A stretch of DNA of 12,594 nucleotides from Clostridium sp. 27_14 (GCA_001916035.1 MNRQ01000045.1:1-12594), one strand, 5' to 3'. Shown: positions 1 through 8,857, numbered from the stretch's first letter. The notes: generated from the letters alone by a model not told the origin. Program-made: numbers and translations.

Positions 1-99
1 AGAAATAAATTAGCAAAGAAAATGAGCAAAGAAGATTATGAAAAAGTTATTACAGAATTTCAAAAAGCATTTAAAGAAATGGCTGGTGATAACAAATGA
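1..99 (+). CDS. C-terminal end of a probable tail assembly (chaperone-type) protein, partial
   Basis: An open frame enters from the left edge and ends in TGA at 97-99. The 32 visible residues are charged and helical (KKMSKEDYEKVITEFQKAF), with no recognisable domain. Its function is inferred only from position: in siphovirus genomes the gene or genes just before the tape measure usually encode tail assembly chaperones. Its stop overlaps the next start as ATGA, so the next gene is probably translated by termination-reinitiation. Many phages make a frameshift fusion here, but no canonical slippery heptamer is visible in the stretch where the two frames are both open. It could equally be another small tail protein. 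Confidence 0.5.
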   Translation, partial: RNKLAKKMSKEDYEKVITEFQKAFKEMAGDNK

Positions 100-248
100 C
101 AGAAGTAAGATGCCCTAATTGTAATCAACTTTTATTAAAGGTTGAAAAATGCAAGGGTGAAATAAAATGTATAAGATGTAAGAAAACAATTAAAATGGAT
201 ATAGATGAAAAAGACAGAGTGAGCAACACGACCATTAGTGGTGAGTAG
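96..248 (+). CDS. com: Com-family zinc-ribbon protein (Mu Com-like translational regulator)
   Basis: This 50-residue protein has a zinc-ribbon pattern: C6-x2-C9 and C25-x2-C28, with an extra C19. From memory of the family, phage Mu Com shares the blocks RCxNCNxLLxK and EI+CxRCK with similar spacing, and this protein shows RCPNCNQLLLK and EIKCIRCK. Mu Com binds the mom mRNA and exposes a ribosome site that is buried in a hairpin. The start at 96 overlaps the previous stop (ATGA) and has no strong ribosome site, so coupled translation is likely. The next gene is the tape measure, not a mom homologue, and its start is buried in a hairpin (256-296). Family assignment is confident; the target is inferred. 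It could also act on DNA or another transcript. Confidence 0.85.
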   Translation: MTEVRCPNCNQLLLKVEKCKGEIKCIRCKKTIKMDIDEKDRVSNTTISGE

Positions 249-255
249 TTAGCCA

Positions 256-296
256 ATACCTGCTTTTATCCTAAAAAAGAGGGGAGGAGTAGGTAT
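256..296 (+). promoter_or_regulatory. Hairpin burying the ribosome site and start codon of the tape measure gene
   Basis: Bases 256-267 pair with 285-296 as 12 consecutive pairs (ATACCTGC against GTAGGTAT, then TTTT against AGGA). After one A/G mismatch (268/284), 269-272 pair with 280-283. Loop 273-279 is A-rich. There are 16 pairs in total, four of them G-U. The Shine-Dalgarno run GGGGAGGAG (281-289) and the A and U of the start codon at 295 all lie in the stem. The structure fills the gap between the Com-like gene stop and the tape measure start. This is what the translation-inhibitor stem of Mu mom does, but it may simply keep tape measure synthesis low. Confidence 0.75.
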
Positions 297-3288
297 GAGT
301 ACGAATGTGGGCTCTGTTGATTTTGAATTATTATTAAATTCAAATCCATTTAATAAAGGACTAAAAGATACAACAAATACAATAAAAAGTTCAGGAATAG
401 AGAACTCATTAAAGAAAATTGGTAAATTAGCGGTAGCAGCATTTTCTGTTAAAGCAATAGTAAATTTTGGCAAAGAATGTATTAATTTAGGGTCTGATTT
501 GACAGAAGTACAGAATGTTGTTGATGTTACTTTTGGAAGTTTAAATACAGAAGTAAATAGATTTGCTGAAAATGCAATAACTCAATTTGGTTTGGGTCAA
601 ACTGTAACTAAAAAGTATGTTGGTACATTTGGAGCAATGGCAAAAGCATTTAACTTTTCTAATAAAGAAGCTCTAGCAATGTCAGAAACTTTAACAGGAT
701 TAACAGGTGATGTTGCTTCATTCTATAATTTATCAAGTGATGAAGCATACACAAAATTAAAGTCAGTATTCACTGGAGAAACAGAAACATTGAAAGACTT
801 AGGTGTTGTAATGACACAAAATGCACTTGACCGATACGCATTGGCAAATGGTTATGGGAAAACAACATCTAAAATGTCAGAGCAAGAAAAAGTGGCATTA
901 AGATATAAATTTGTATTAGATAAATTAAATATAGCTAATGGAGATTTTGCGAGAACTAGTGATAGTTGGGCAAACCAAACAAGGGTACTAAGCTTAAGGT
1001 TCAATGAATTAAAAGCGGCATTAGGACAAGGCTTTATTAATATATTTACACCTATTGTAAAAGGAATAAACTGGGTACTTTCGAAGCTTCAAGTATTAGC
1101 AAATGCTTTTAAATCATTTACAGAAATGATTTTTGGAAATGCTGGTGGAGATGATAGTACAAGTACTGTTTCAAATTTAGCATCAGATGCGTTTGATGCA
1201 AGTGATGCTGTGAGTGGAATTGGAGATAGTGCAAAAAAATCTGCTAAAGATCTAAAAAGTTTGGCTTCATTTGATACAGCACAGATATTGAAAAAAGATG
1301 ATAGCAAAAGTAAGTCTTCTAGTGGTAGTGGAGCAGGAGGAAAGATAGACACAAGTGGGCTGAACTTAACAGATAATATAAAGAAGCAAGCAAGTAATAT
1401 AGAAGATATATTAAATGGAGTAAATTTAGAACCTTTAAAAAAGAGTTTTAATAATTTAAGGGAAGCTATTTCATATTTTGGACAAGGATGTGGAAAAATA
1501 CTTGATAGTTTTTATAATAATTATTTAAAACCATTAGGAAATTATGTAATATCAGATGCATTACCACACTTTTTAAATTCAACAGCAAATGCAATGAAAT
1601 CTATAAATTTTGATAAACTAAAAAATTCATTTGATAATTTATGGAAATCTCTAGAACCATTTACTGAAAATGTTGGAAATGGCTTGTTATGGTTTTATGA
1701 TAATGTTCTTTTAAAATTAGCTGCTTGGACAATAAACGATGTATTACCAGCATTTCTAGATCTGATAGCAGGAGCATTAAAGATTTTGAATCAAGTAATA
1801 ACAGCTTTTGAACCAGTATTTCAATGGTTTTGGAATAATTTTCTAGAACCGATAGCAAAGTGGACAGGAGGAGTGATAGTAGATACACTTAATTTAATAG
1901 CAAGTGCATTAAGTAAAATTGGAGATTGGATGGGCAATAATCAGGAAACTGTTGCAGGAATGGAAATAGCTATACTATCATTTTTTGGAGCATGGAAAAC
2001 AGTTGAATTGATGTCTTTTATTGCGCAATCAGGAGGTGTAATTAATGCATTAAAAAATATAACACTTGCTATTACAGGCGCTACAGTTGCGAAAATAAAA
2101 GATAAGACAGAGACTATGTATTTGAATTTATTATATGCAAAAGACTTTGTAAAAAATATTATTTCAGGAACAGCGGCTTTAATAAAACAAGCAGTACAAT
2201 GGGTTGTGAATACGGGTGCTAAAATTGCAAATACAGCAGCAACTATTGCTAGTACAGCAGCAACAACAGCAGCTACGGCAGCAACATGGTTATTTAATGC
2301 AGCATTAACAGTTTTAACATCACCCATCACATTAGTTGTTATAGCTGTGGCAGCTTTAATTGCAATAATTGTAGCATTAATAAAAAATTGGGATAATGTG
2401 AAAGAAACTGCAAAAAAATGTTGGGAAGGAATAAAGAATGCTTGGAATAAAGCAGGACAATGGTTTAATGAAAAGATTGTTATTCCTATTAAAAATTTCT
2501 TTGGAAATTTGTGGAATAATATAAAAAATACGGCATCTGGGGCATGGCAAGGAATAAAAGAGGTGTTTTCAGGAATAGGAAATTGGTTTTCAGATAAGTT
2601 TCAAAGTGCAAGAAATGGAATACAAAATGCATTTCAAAATATCGGAAACTGGTTTCAGGATAGAAAAAATGATATTACTAATGCATTTGGTAATGTAGGA
2701 AATTGGTTTTCTAATATATTTCAGGAAGCATATAATGGAATAACAAGAATATTTAGTAATATTGGTAATTTCTTTAGTGGAATATGGGAAAGAGTAAAAA
2801 ATGCATTTTCTAATTTAGGAATAAATATAGGAAATGCAATTTCTGATTCAGTAAAATCTGGAATTAATGGAGTAATAGGACTAATTGAAAAAACAATAAA
2901 TAAAGCAATAAAACTGATAAATGGAGCAATAGGTATAATAAATTTAATACCAGGTGTAAATATTAGTAAAATAAATAGATTAAGTTTACCAAGACTTGCA
3001 CAAGGTGGATATGTAAAAGCAAATACACCACAACTAGCCATGATAGGTGATAATAGACATCAAGGGGAAGTTGTTGCACCAGAAGACAAAATAATGTCAT
3101 TATATAAAAAAGCTAATCAAGAAATGGGATTAGGAAATAATAAAAAAGTAATAGAACTATTAGAAAAAATAATACAAATATTAGTAAATTTAAGTTTTGA
3201 CTTTAATTTATATATAGATGCTTATGAATTAAATAAGAAACTAGAAAAAATAAGAAGTAAAAATAAATTTGCAACGAATGGAGGCTAA
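295..3288 (+). CDS. Phage tail tape measure protein
   Basis: This 997-residue protein scaffolds the tail tube and sets tail length. The N-terminal third (about 50-265) has the conserved tape measure core: AVAAFSVKAIVNFGKECINL, then a tail-initiation-like stretch ending FTPIVKGINWVL. A long helical middle follows, with Ala-rich hydrophobic segments around residues 645-700, including a likely membrane helix (ITLVVIAVAALIAIIVALI). Residues about 760-845 hold four imperfect repeats built on IGNWF. Near residue 905 the motif LPRLAQGGYVKANTPQLAMI followed by GEVVAPEDK is typical of tape measure C-termini. No lysozyme or peptidase domain is seen. Length suggests a tail of roughly 150 nm by the usual 0.15 nm per residue rule. 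The ATG at 295 follows GGGGAGGAG but lies inside the hairpin described separately. Only 2 bases separate it from the next gene. Confidence 0.93.
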   Translation: MSTNVGSVDFELLLNSNPFNKGLKDTTNTIKSSGIENSLKKIGKLAVAAFSVKAIVNFGKECINLGSDLTEVQNVVDVTFGSLNTEVNRFAENAITQFGLGQTVTKKYVGTFGAMAKAFNFSNKEALAMSETLTGLTGDVASFYNLSSDEAYTKLKSVFTGETETLKDLGVVMTQNALDRYALANGYGKTTSKMSEQEKVALRYKFVLDKLNIANGDFARTSDSWANQTRVLSLRFNELKAALGQGFINIFTPIVKGINWVLSKLQVLANAFKSFTEMIFGNAGGDDSTSTVSNLASDAFDASDAVSGIGDSAKKSAKDLKSLASFDTAQILKKDDSKSKSSSGSGAGGKIDTSGLNLTDNIKKQASNIEDILNGVNLEPLKKSFNNLREAISYFGQGCGKILDSFYNNYLKPLGNYVISDALPHFLNSTANAMKSINFDKLKNSFDNLWKSLEPFTENVGNGLLWFYDNVLLKLAAWTINDVLPAFLDLIAGALKILNQVITAFEPVFQWFWNNFLEPIAKWTGGVIVDTLNLIASALSKIGDWMGNNQETVAGMEIAILSFFGAWKTVELMSFIAQSGGVINALKNITLAITGATVAKIKDKTETMYLNLLYAKDFVKNIISGTAALIKQAVQWVVNTGAKIANTAATIASTAATTAATAATWLFNAALTVLTSPITLVVIAVAALIAIIVALIKNWDNVKETAKKCWEGIKNAWNKAGQWFNEKIVIPIKNFFGNLWNNIKNTASGAWQGIKEVFSGIGNWFSDKFQSARNGIQNAFQNIGNWFQDRKNDITNAFGNVGNWFSNIFQEAYNGITRIFSNIGNFFSGIWERVKNAFSNLGINIGNAISDSVKSGINGVIGLIEKTINKAIKLINGAIGIINLIPGVNISKINRLSLPRLAQGGYVKANTPQLAMIGDNRHQGEVVAPEDKIMSLYKKANQEMGLGNNKKVIELLEKIIQILVNLSFDFNLYIDAYELNKKLEKIRSKNKFATNGG

Positions 3289-3290
3289 AT

Positions 3291-3692
3291 ATGTATGAAC
3301 CAAAATTAATAGTAAATAATGTCCAGGTTCCAGGAATTGTAGAATTAATTCCTGGACCAGAGCCTCTATGGGGTGACGGAACTGGAAGAAATACATTAGA
3401 TGGGCATTATAGTGGGACATTTATAGGATATTTTACTACATTAGAAATAAAATTTGGAATAGTTTCAGATGAACAATTTAATTTAATAAAAACATTGCTT
3501 GAACACCCATTTTTATCAGGTGTTCAATTTTCGTTAGAAAGAGATATGGCAAACTATAAACAAGGACAATTATATAAGGAAGATTTTTATAATGGTCAAG
3601 CTATAAAATCTAGCCCACTAGTGTGTGGAGGTTATTGGAGTGAGTTTTCAGTAGTACTAACAGCAATAGACAGGAGGGCACAAAAAACATGA
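3291..3692 (+). CDS. Small phage tail protein (distal tail-type position)
   Basis: A 133-residue protein between the tape measure and the tail-tip hub, where siphoviruses normally carry the distal tail protein (Dit). It is predicted to be mostly beta, starting MYEPKLIVNNVQVPGIVELI, with an aromatic, Gly-rich middle and an end (SEFSVVLTAIDRR) like a beta-strand of a tail-tube or Dit-type fold. It is shorter than usual Dit proteins (about 200-250 residues), so it may be a compact replacement or a different small tail protein family such as DUF6711; I cannot confirm which. Ribosome site GGAGG at 3280-3284 lies in the end of the tape measure gene. Its TGA overlaps the next ATG (ATGA at 3689), implying coupled translation in the tail operon. 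Confidence 0.75.
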   Translation: MYEPKLIVNNVQVPGIVELIPGPEPLWGDGTGRNTLDGHYSGTFIGYFTTLEIKFGIVSDEQFNLIKTLLEHPFLSGVQFSLERDMANYKQGQLYKEDFYNGQAIKSSPLVCGGYWSEFSVVLTAIDRRAQKT

Positions 3693-6553
3693 GTGTAAGT
3701 AATAAATTTAAACAGATAACTAAGCAGATAAAACAACAAGAGGCAGAATTAAGTATATGTGCTGGAGGAACAATATTAAAAGAAATACAATTTCTACCAG
3801 TAAAGGTTTTCAATGAAATACCACTTTATAAGTTAAAAGAAAGAAAAGATGTAATAGCAAAGGAACTAAAGTATAGTTTTGACGGCCAACTCTTTAAAAC
3901 AATAATGAAACAAATAGAAATAACTGTAAAAAATGCTAACGAGATAAAAGAAAAAGATATTAATTTTAAATATGGTTTACTTGTGGATGATAAATATGAG
4001 TATATAGACTTAGGAAATTTTTTTATAAAAGATGTAGAAGATAGTAAGAAAAAAGATGAAATAACAGTAACAGGATATGACAGAATGATTAGATTTATGA
4101 AAAATTTTAAGCAATCAGAATTACAACTAACATATCCTTGCAAAATGTTAAAGCTAGTGCAAAGAATGTGTGAAGTTTGTGGAGTAGAGTTATTTTCAGC
4201 AGACTTTTATAATGCAGATTTAGATGTTACAGAAGATTTTTTTACAGTTCAAGAATTAACATATAGAGATGTTTTAGAAAAAATAGCTCAGGCAACTTTA
4301 ACAACAGCATTTATAGAAGAAAATAAACTTAACTTATATAAAGTAAATGATAATGCTATAGAAAAGATAGATAAATCATATTTGACAGATTTAACAATAA
4401 AGGAAAATTTTGGACCTGTAAATGCTCTGGTTTTAGGACGTGGAGATGTAGAAGATAATGTAGAAGAAAAAGACCAAGATAGTATAAAGCAAAATGGAAG
4501 ATGCGAGATTAGATTTGACGAAAATGAGTTTATAGAATTTCAAAGAGAAAAAGTTATTGAAGGTATGTTTGAACAAATAAAAGGATTAGAATATTATTCA
4601 TTTGAAGCCTCTGATGTAGGAATAATGTGGTTAAATCCATGTGCTTGTATTGAACTTGGAGATAGAGAAGATAATTTATATAAATCATATTATTTAAAAG
4701 CAAATATAACAATTAATACAGGGATAACAAGTGATATAGAAGCGGAAATACCAGAAACAACAGAAACAGAATATAAAGTTACAACAAAAGAAGAAAAAAA
4801 GACATTAAAAGTAGAAAGACTAGCAAAGAAAAATGAAGGATTAATACAAGATTTAATACAAGAAACAACAGAGCATGAAGAAAAACTAACTAAACATGAG
4901 CAAACAATGGATAGTATAACAGATAAAGTATCTAACATGGCAGATTTAACTAGAAGTATAGAAGGAATAAGAACAATATCATTAGAAAACTGTATAAAAG
5001 GAAATTTATTAGAATTACACATAAAAGGGAATAATACAGTATTTGAATCTTTAAAATTAAGTGACAATTTATATTTAAGTGATGATTTATATCTAAAAGG
5101 AGATAGTTTAATAGTAATAAAAGACCAAAATGGTAAAAGCAAGGAGTATGAGTTAAATATACAAGATACATTAAGGCAAAATGGAACAGTATATGATGAA
5201 TATATTTTAAAAGAAGGAAAAGCACAAGTTATTAGAAGAATAAATGCAGATGGAACAATAAAAGATAAAGCAGTTACAGAAAGTTTGGGAACAGTTTCAA
5301 TAATGCTAGAAGAAGGAAATAATACTTTATCAATAAAAAATTATACTGCGGAAATATCAGCAAAATGGGCAATAAAAAGTGAATATTCAGAAGTATTTGC
5401 AACTAATGTAAAAATGGATAGTGAAATAAAACAGACAGCACAAGAAATTGATTTATCTGTAAATAAGAAATTGGAAGATTATAGTACAACAACAGAAATG
5501 AATAGTGCTATTAATATGAAAGCAGATGAAATAACGAGCTCTGTATCAAAAAGTTATGCAACAAAAGGAGAGTTAACAACAGCAAAATCAGAGATAAAAC
5601 AAACAACAGACAATATCACAAGTACTGTTAGTAAAAAAGTAGGAAAAGATGAAATAATTTCGCAAATTAATCAAAGTGCAGAAAAAGTTTGCATAAGTGC
5701 GGATAAGATAGATATTAATGGAAAAGCAGCTAAATTTAAAACACAAATAAACCAGAATTTTGGAACATTTACTAAGGGTGACAATGAGAGAATACAAAAA
5801 ATTATAATGGGAGAGATTTCTGCTACTCAGTCCGATTATGATAAGTATGATATTGATAAAGATGGAAGAATAACAGGACTTGATTATATATATGTTCTTA
5901 ATGCAGTATCATCTGGAGGAACTTTAGAAAAAAATGGTGTTTTTGAAATAGATCCATATTCTTCTACTAGAGCGGTTTCAATATATGATAATAAGAAGAA
6001 TAAATATATATTAGCATTAGGAATGTTTCAATCATATTTTAGACAGTTAAGAGCAGAAAATATAACATTAGAAAATGAACAAGAAACATCAACAAGTTTG
6101 TTTTCTGAAGGTTTTTCAATTTTAAACAATAATAATAGAATTTCTGGTCAAATAAATTCAGGTCAACCTACCATAGAGTTATATGGAACCTTAGGAAGTA
6201 CAACTATAAAAAATACAGGAATACAAACACCAGTACTAACTCAAACATCACTTGAGCTTCAAAAGAAAAATTTTGAGATGCTGCAAGATAAAGCAATAGA
6301 AATAATAAAAAATATAGATATCTATAAATATAACTTAAAAAGTGAAAAAGATACAGATAAAAAACATATAGGATTTGTAATAGGAGATAATTATAACTAT
6401 TCAAAAGAAGTAACATCACTAGATAATACGGGTGTAGACAACTATTCATTTACAAGTTTATGTTGTAAGGCAATACAAGAACAACAAAAAATAATAGAAA
6501 AACTTCAAAACAAAATTGAGGAAATGGAGGAGAAAATAAATGGACAAAATTGA
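3689..6553 (+). CDS. Tail-tip/baseplate hub protein (phage minor structural, Tal-like) with EF-hand and S74-like end
   Basis: A 954-residue protein at the tip of the tail. Residues 1 to about 365 match the general layout of the prophage tail hub (Tal/minor structural) family: a Cys/Gly-rich start, the stretch LKYSFDGQLFKTIMKQIEI, and FFIKDVEDSKKKDEITVTGYD. Residues about 365-425 form a coiled coil. The middle (570-700) has coiled repeats ending EIISQINQSAEKVCISADKI, common in Firmicute tail-tip proteins. D721-D723-D725-G726-x-I728-x3-D732 is a textbook calcium-binding EF-hand or dockerin-type loop. The last 100 residues (KKHIGFVIGDN, then GVDNYSFTSLCCKAIQEQQKIIEKLQ and a final coiled coil) resemble the intramolecular chaperone of peptidase S74 tail proteins, but the usual S-D-x-R-x-K cleavage start is not obvious. 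No wall-degrading active site is recognised. Ribosome site GGAGGG at 3673-3678; overlaps the next gene by 14 bases. Confidence 0.85.
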   Translation: MSVSNKFKQITKQIKQQEAELSICAGGTILKEIQFLPVKVFNEIPLYKLKERKDVIAKELKYSFDGQLFKTIMKQIEITVKNANEIKEKDINFKYGLLVDDKYEYIDLGNFFIKDVEDSKKKDEITVTGYDRMIRFMKNFKQSELQLTYPCKMLKLVQRMCEVCGVELFSADFYNADLDVTEDFFTVQELTYRDVLEKIAQATLTTAFIEENKLNLYKVNDNAIEKIDKSYLTDLTIKENFGPVNALVLGRGDVEDNVEEKDQDSIKQNGRCEIRFDENEFIEFQREKVIEGMFEQIKGLEYYSFEASDVGIMWLNPCACIELGDREDNLYKSYYLKANITINTGITSDIEAEIPETTETEYKVTTKEEKKTLKVERLAKKNEGLIQDLIQETTEHEEKLTKHEQTMDSITDKVSNMADLTRSIEGIRTISLENCIKGNLLELHIKGNNTVFESLKLSDNLYLSDDLYLKGDSLIVIKDQNGKSKEYELNIQDTLRQNGTVYDEYILKEGKAQVIRRINADGTIKDKAVTESLGTVSIMLEEGNNTLSIKNYTAEISAKWAIKSEYSEVFATNVKMDSEIKQTAQEIDLSVNKKLEDYSTTTEMNSAINMKADEITSSVSKSYATKGELTTAKSEIKQTTDNITSTVSKKVGKDEIISQINQSAEKVCISADKIDINGKAAKFKTQINQNFGTFTKGDNERIQKIIMGEISATQSDYDKYDIDKDGRITGLDYIYVLNAVSSGGTLEKNGVFEIDPYSSTRAVSIYDNKKNKYILALGMFQSYFRQLRAENITLENEQETSTSLFSEGFSILNNNNRISGQINSGQPTIELYGTLGSTTIKNTGIQTPVLTQTSLELQKKNFEMLQDKAIEIIKNIDIYKYNLKSEKDTDKKHIGFVIGDNYNYSKEVTSLDNTGVDNYSFTSLCCKAIQEQQKIIEKLQNKIEEMEEKINGQN

Positions 6554-6944
6554 TTTTCAAAATGGAATAACAAAGTTAAATAAAGCAATGTTTGATACAT
6601 TTCAAAATAATATAGCTAAAAAATTAACAGTAAATTCATCAGACATAAGCATAGGAACAATTTATAAAATAGGACGTCTAGTTGTATTAAGTATAAGCTA
6701 TACGGCTAGTATATCTAATATAGCAAGTAACACAGCAAAAACTTTAATAACACTAGCAGAAGCATATAGACCAGGAAAATTAATAGTAGGACAAGCAGTA
6801 ATAAAGGATACTGCATATAAGCCACTAAATAATTCATATATACAAATTCGACCAACAGGAGCAGTTGAAATGTATCAAAACTCTGGTAGTACTCAAAATG
6901 TAGCACAAGTGCTAGCAACTCTTGTATATGTTGCAGCAAGCTAG
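6540..6944 (+). CDS. Short tail fibre/receptor-binding-type protein
   Basis: A 134-residue protein. The N-terminus (MDKIDFQNGITKLNKAMFDT) looks like the short attachment segment at the start of many tail fibre proteins. Residues about 30-134 are predicted beta-rich (IGTIYKIGRLVVLSISYTAS, then GAVEMYQNSGS and VLATLVYVA), like the small beta-sandwich heads at the tips of fibres. It may bind a surface receptor or connect the hub to the longer fibre that follows. It overlaps the hub gene by 14 bases. Ribosome site GGAGGA at 6526-6531 lies inside the hub gene and selects the ATG at 6540. Function rests on gene position and general features rather than on a named domain. Confidence 0.7.
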   Translation: MDKIDFQNGITKLNKAMFDTFQNNIAKKLTVNSSDISIGTIYKIGRLVVLSISYTASISNIASNTAKTLITLAEAYRPGKLIVGQAVIKDTAYKPLNNSYIQIRPTGAVEMYQNSGSTQNVAQVLATLVYVAAS

Positions 6945-6959
6945 AGATAGGAGGAAGTA

Positions 6960-8561
6960 ATGTCAAATCAAACAGAAAAACTAAAATTATTCAAATGGGA
7001 TATGTTAGATCAAGTGGATCTAAATAGCAATTTTGATATTGAAAAAACATTGAATGAGAATTGGGATAAAATAGACAATAATGCAAAAGAAATAGAAAAA
7101 CAAGTAAATGGCAAAATAGATAAAGTAGAAGGAAAAGAATTATCAACAAATGATTTTACAAGTAATTATAAAGAAAAATTAGAAAATTTAGAGAACTATG
7201 ATGATACAGAGATAAAACAAAGCATTGAAGAAGTAACAATAAAAAATTCGGAACAAGATAATAGTATATCAAAAATGCAAGAGGACTTAGAAAATCTAAA
7301 AAATATAATCAATACAATATCAGTTGTTAGCCAAAAAGGTGAGGACATAACATTAAATAACACAGTAAAAGATGTGCAATTCAGAAAATTTGCAATTTAT
7401 GGAAATGTAAAACGAGATGGAGAAGCAAATTTAGAAAATTCAGTCAAAATAAAAACTGTTGGTAGCAATGTAAATCTATTTAATATTTTAAAATACCCTT
7501 ATAGAAATTATAATGAAGCTAGCGAACAGATTACAGATGGCACTAATTTTAGAATAATTGCAACAACTTCAAAAAATTCTAATAATGCAGCAGGTTTTAA
7601 AATAATGGATTTAACGGAATATGCAGGTAAAACACTAACCATAAAAGCAAAAGTAAAATCTAGTACAAGCACAAATAAGGGATTTTTAGTATTAAGGCAA
7701 AATAATACAGATTATACTGGAACAAAATCAAATGAAAAGTATGATGAAACTCAAAACACAACAGACGGTGTGATCATGTTAAACTATAAAGTGTCAAATA
7801 TTATAAATGATAGTAATAGATATTTGTTTGCTTGGTTTTATGCGACTAGAGGAAGCGAGTGTAATACAAATGATTATGTGGATTATACATTGAAAATAGT
7901 AGAAGGCACAGAAGTAGGGGAACATAGTCAATATGACCAAGGATCATCTAAGGCTATAATAGAAAATTCTGATAAGACACAAAAACAAGAGTATATTATA
8001 CCAGTGCAGCAAGAAATGCTAACAGATGACTGCTTCGATTGGATTAATGAAGAAGAAGTACATAATTGGAGTAAATTAGTTTTAAATGGTACCGAAAACG
8101 ACTCTAATTTTAGTGTAGAAAATAGTGGGGAATATACAGTAATAAATTGCTTAAATATTTTAGAAAATGGAAAAAGAGTAGACGAAGATAAGATATTATG
8201 TGATAAGTTAGTTTCAAAATATGGAGATACTTCTAATACAGAACATATAAGAAATGCAAGTTCTAATTATCCGAATAACGTTGTTATATATATGCAATCT
8301 TCGAGATTAGAAGAAAGCACAGTAGCAGCATTTAAGAAATACTTATCTACTAATAACATTACTATTTATTATAAAACAGCAACAGAAAAAAGAATAGCGT
8401 TTACAGATGAACAAAAAGTAATAGCAAATAAAATACAAAAAGCAACTAGTTATGAAGATACAACACACATTTATTCAACAGATGAAGTAAGTACAATTTT
8501 TGATGTAACTGCAATGGCAGATATACAAAAAGTATTAAATATTACAAAGGAGGAAGAATAA
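6960..8561 (+). CDS. Tail fibre/receptor-binding protein
   Basis: A 533-residue protein. Its N-terminus (LFKWDMLDQVDLNSNFDIEK, then TLNENWDKID) is typical of Firmicute tail fibres that attach to the tail tip. Residues about 40-120 are a charged coiled-coil shaft. Residues about 135-320 include the NLFN and ITDGTNFRIIATTSK stretch and a beta-rich module (YAGKTLTIKAKVKSS), like carbohydrate-binding-type domains of phage fibres. A second beta module follows (about 340-480). The end (FTDEQKVIANKIQKATSYED, then THIYSTDEV) recurs at the C-termini of fibre proteins in gut Firmicute phages. The likely role is host surface recognition, probably of a polysaccharide; the ligand cannot be told. Ribosome site AGGAGG at 6949-6954. 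Its TAA overlaps the next ATG (TAATG at 8559-8563). Confidence 0.8.
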   Translation: MSNQTEKLKLFKWDMLDQVDLNSNFDIEKTLNENWDKIDNNAKEIEKQVNGKIDKVEGKELSTNDFTSNYKEKLENLENYDDTEIKQSIEEVTIKNSEQDNSISKMQEDLENLKNIINTISVVSQKGEDITLNNTVKDVQFRKFAIYGNVKRDGEANLENSVKIKTVGSNVNLFNILKYPYRNYNEASEQITDGTNFRIIATTSKNSNNAAGFKIMDLTEYAGKTLTIKAKVKSSTSTNKGFLVLRQNNTDYTGTKSNEKYDETQNTTDGVIMLNYKVSNIINDSNRYLFAWFYATRGSECNTNDYVDYTLKIVEGTEVGEHSQYDQGSSKAIIENSDKTQKQEYIIPVQQEMLTDDCFDWINEEEVHNWSKLVLNGTENDSNFSVENSGEYTVINCLNILENGKRVDEDKILCDKLVSKYGDTSNTEHIRNASSNYPNNVVIYMQSSRLEESTVAAFKKYLSTNNITIYYKTATEKRIAFTDEQKVIANKIQKATSYEDTTHIYSTDEVSTIFDVTAMADIQKVLNITKEEE

Positions 8562-8845
8562 TGCAAGTATTAGAGTTTTTAAAAGATTATTGGTTTCTAA
8601 TTACATTTCTGGGTACATTTTCGATTGGAATGTTTAGTTTTTGCATGTCAATGATAGAAGCAACAAAGTGTAGCTTAAGAAATGACATATTGACTATATA
8701 TGATAGATGCAAAGAAGATAAAAAGATAACACATTATGAATTAGAGAGCATACAGCATAGTGCAGAAATTTATTTTAAACTAAAAGGTAATTCATTTATA
8801 GAAGCATTAATGGAAAAAGTAAAAGAATTTGAAATAACTGATTAG
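8561..8845 (+). CDS. Small one-helix phage membrane protein, possible holin
   Basis: A 94-residue protein with one predicted membrane helix at about residues 8-31 (YWFLITFLGTFSIGMFSFCM) and a charged helical C-terminal part with the pattern LRNDILTIYDRC...ITHYELESI...LKGNSFIEALMEKV. Proteins of this shape (short helix, then LRN-x-I-x2-IY and a final GNSF-x3-LM motif) commonly sit just before the endolysin in Firmicute phages. No separate classical holin gene is present, so this is the best holin candidate, though a helper role is also possible. The ATG overlaps the previous TAA; ribosome site AAGGAGG at 8547-8553. It is 12 bases from the endolysin gene. Confidence 0.75.
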   Translation: MQVLEFLKDYWFLITFLGTFSIGMFSFCMSMIEATKCSLRNDILTIYDRCKEDKKITHYELESIQHSAEIYFKLKGNSFIEALMEKVKEFEITD

Positions 8846-8857
8846 GAGGGAAGAAAA

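Noticed and set aside
60..99. Programmed -1 frameshift fusing the first gene to the Com-like gene
   Set aside because: The second frame is open only after a stop at 87-89, and the short overlap region (AAC AAA TGA) has no canonical slippery heptamer. ATGA overlap with reinitiation explains it better.
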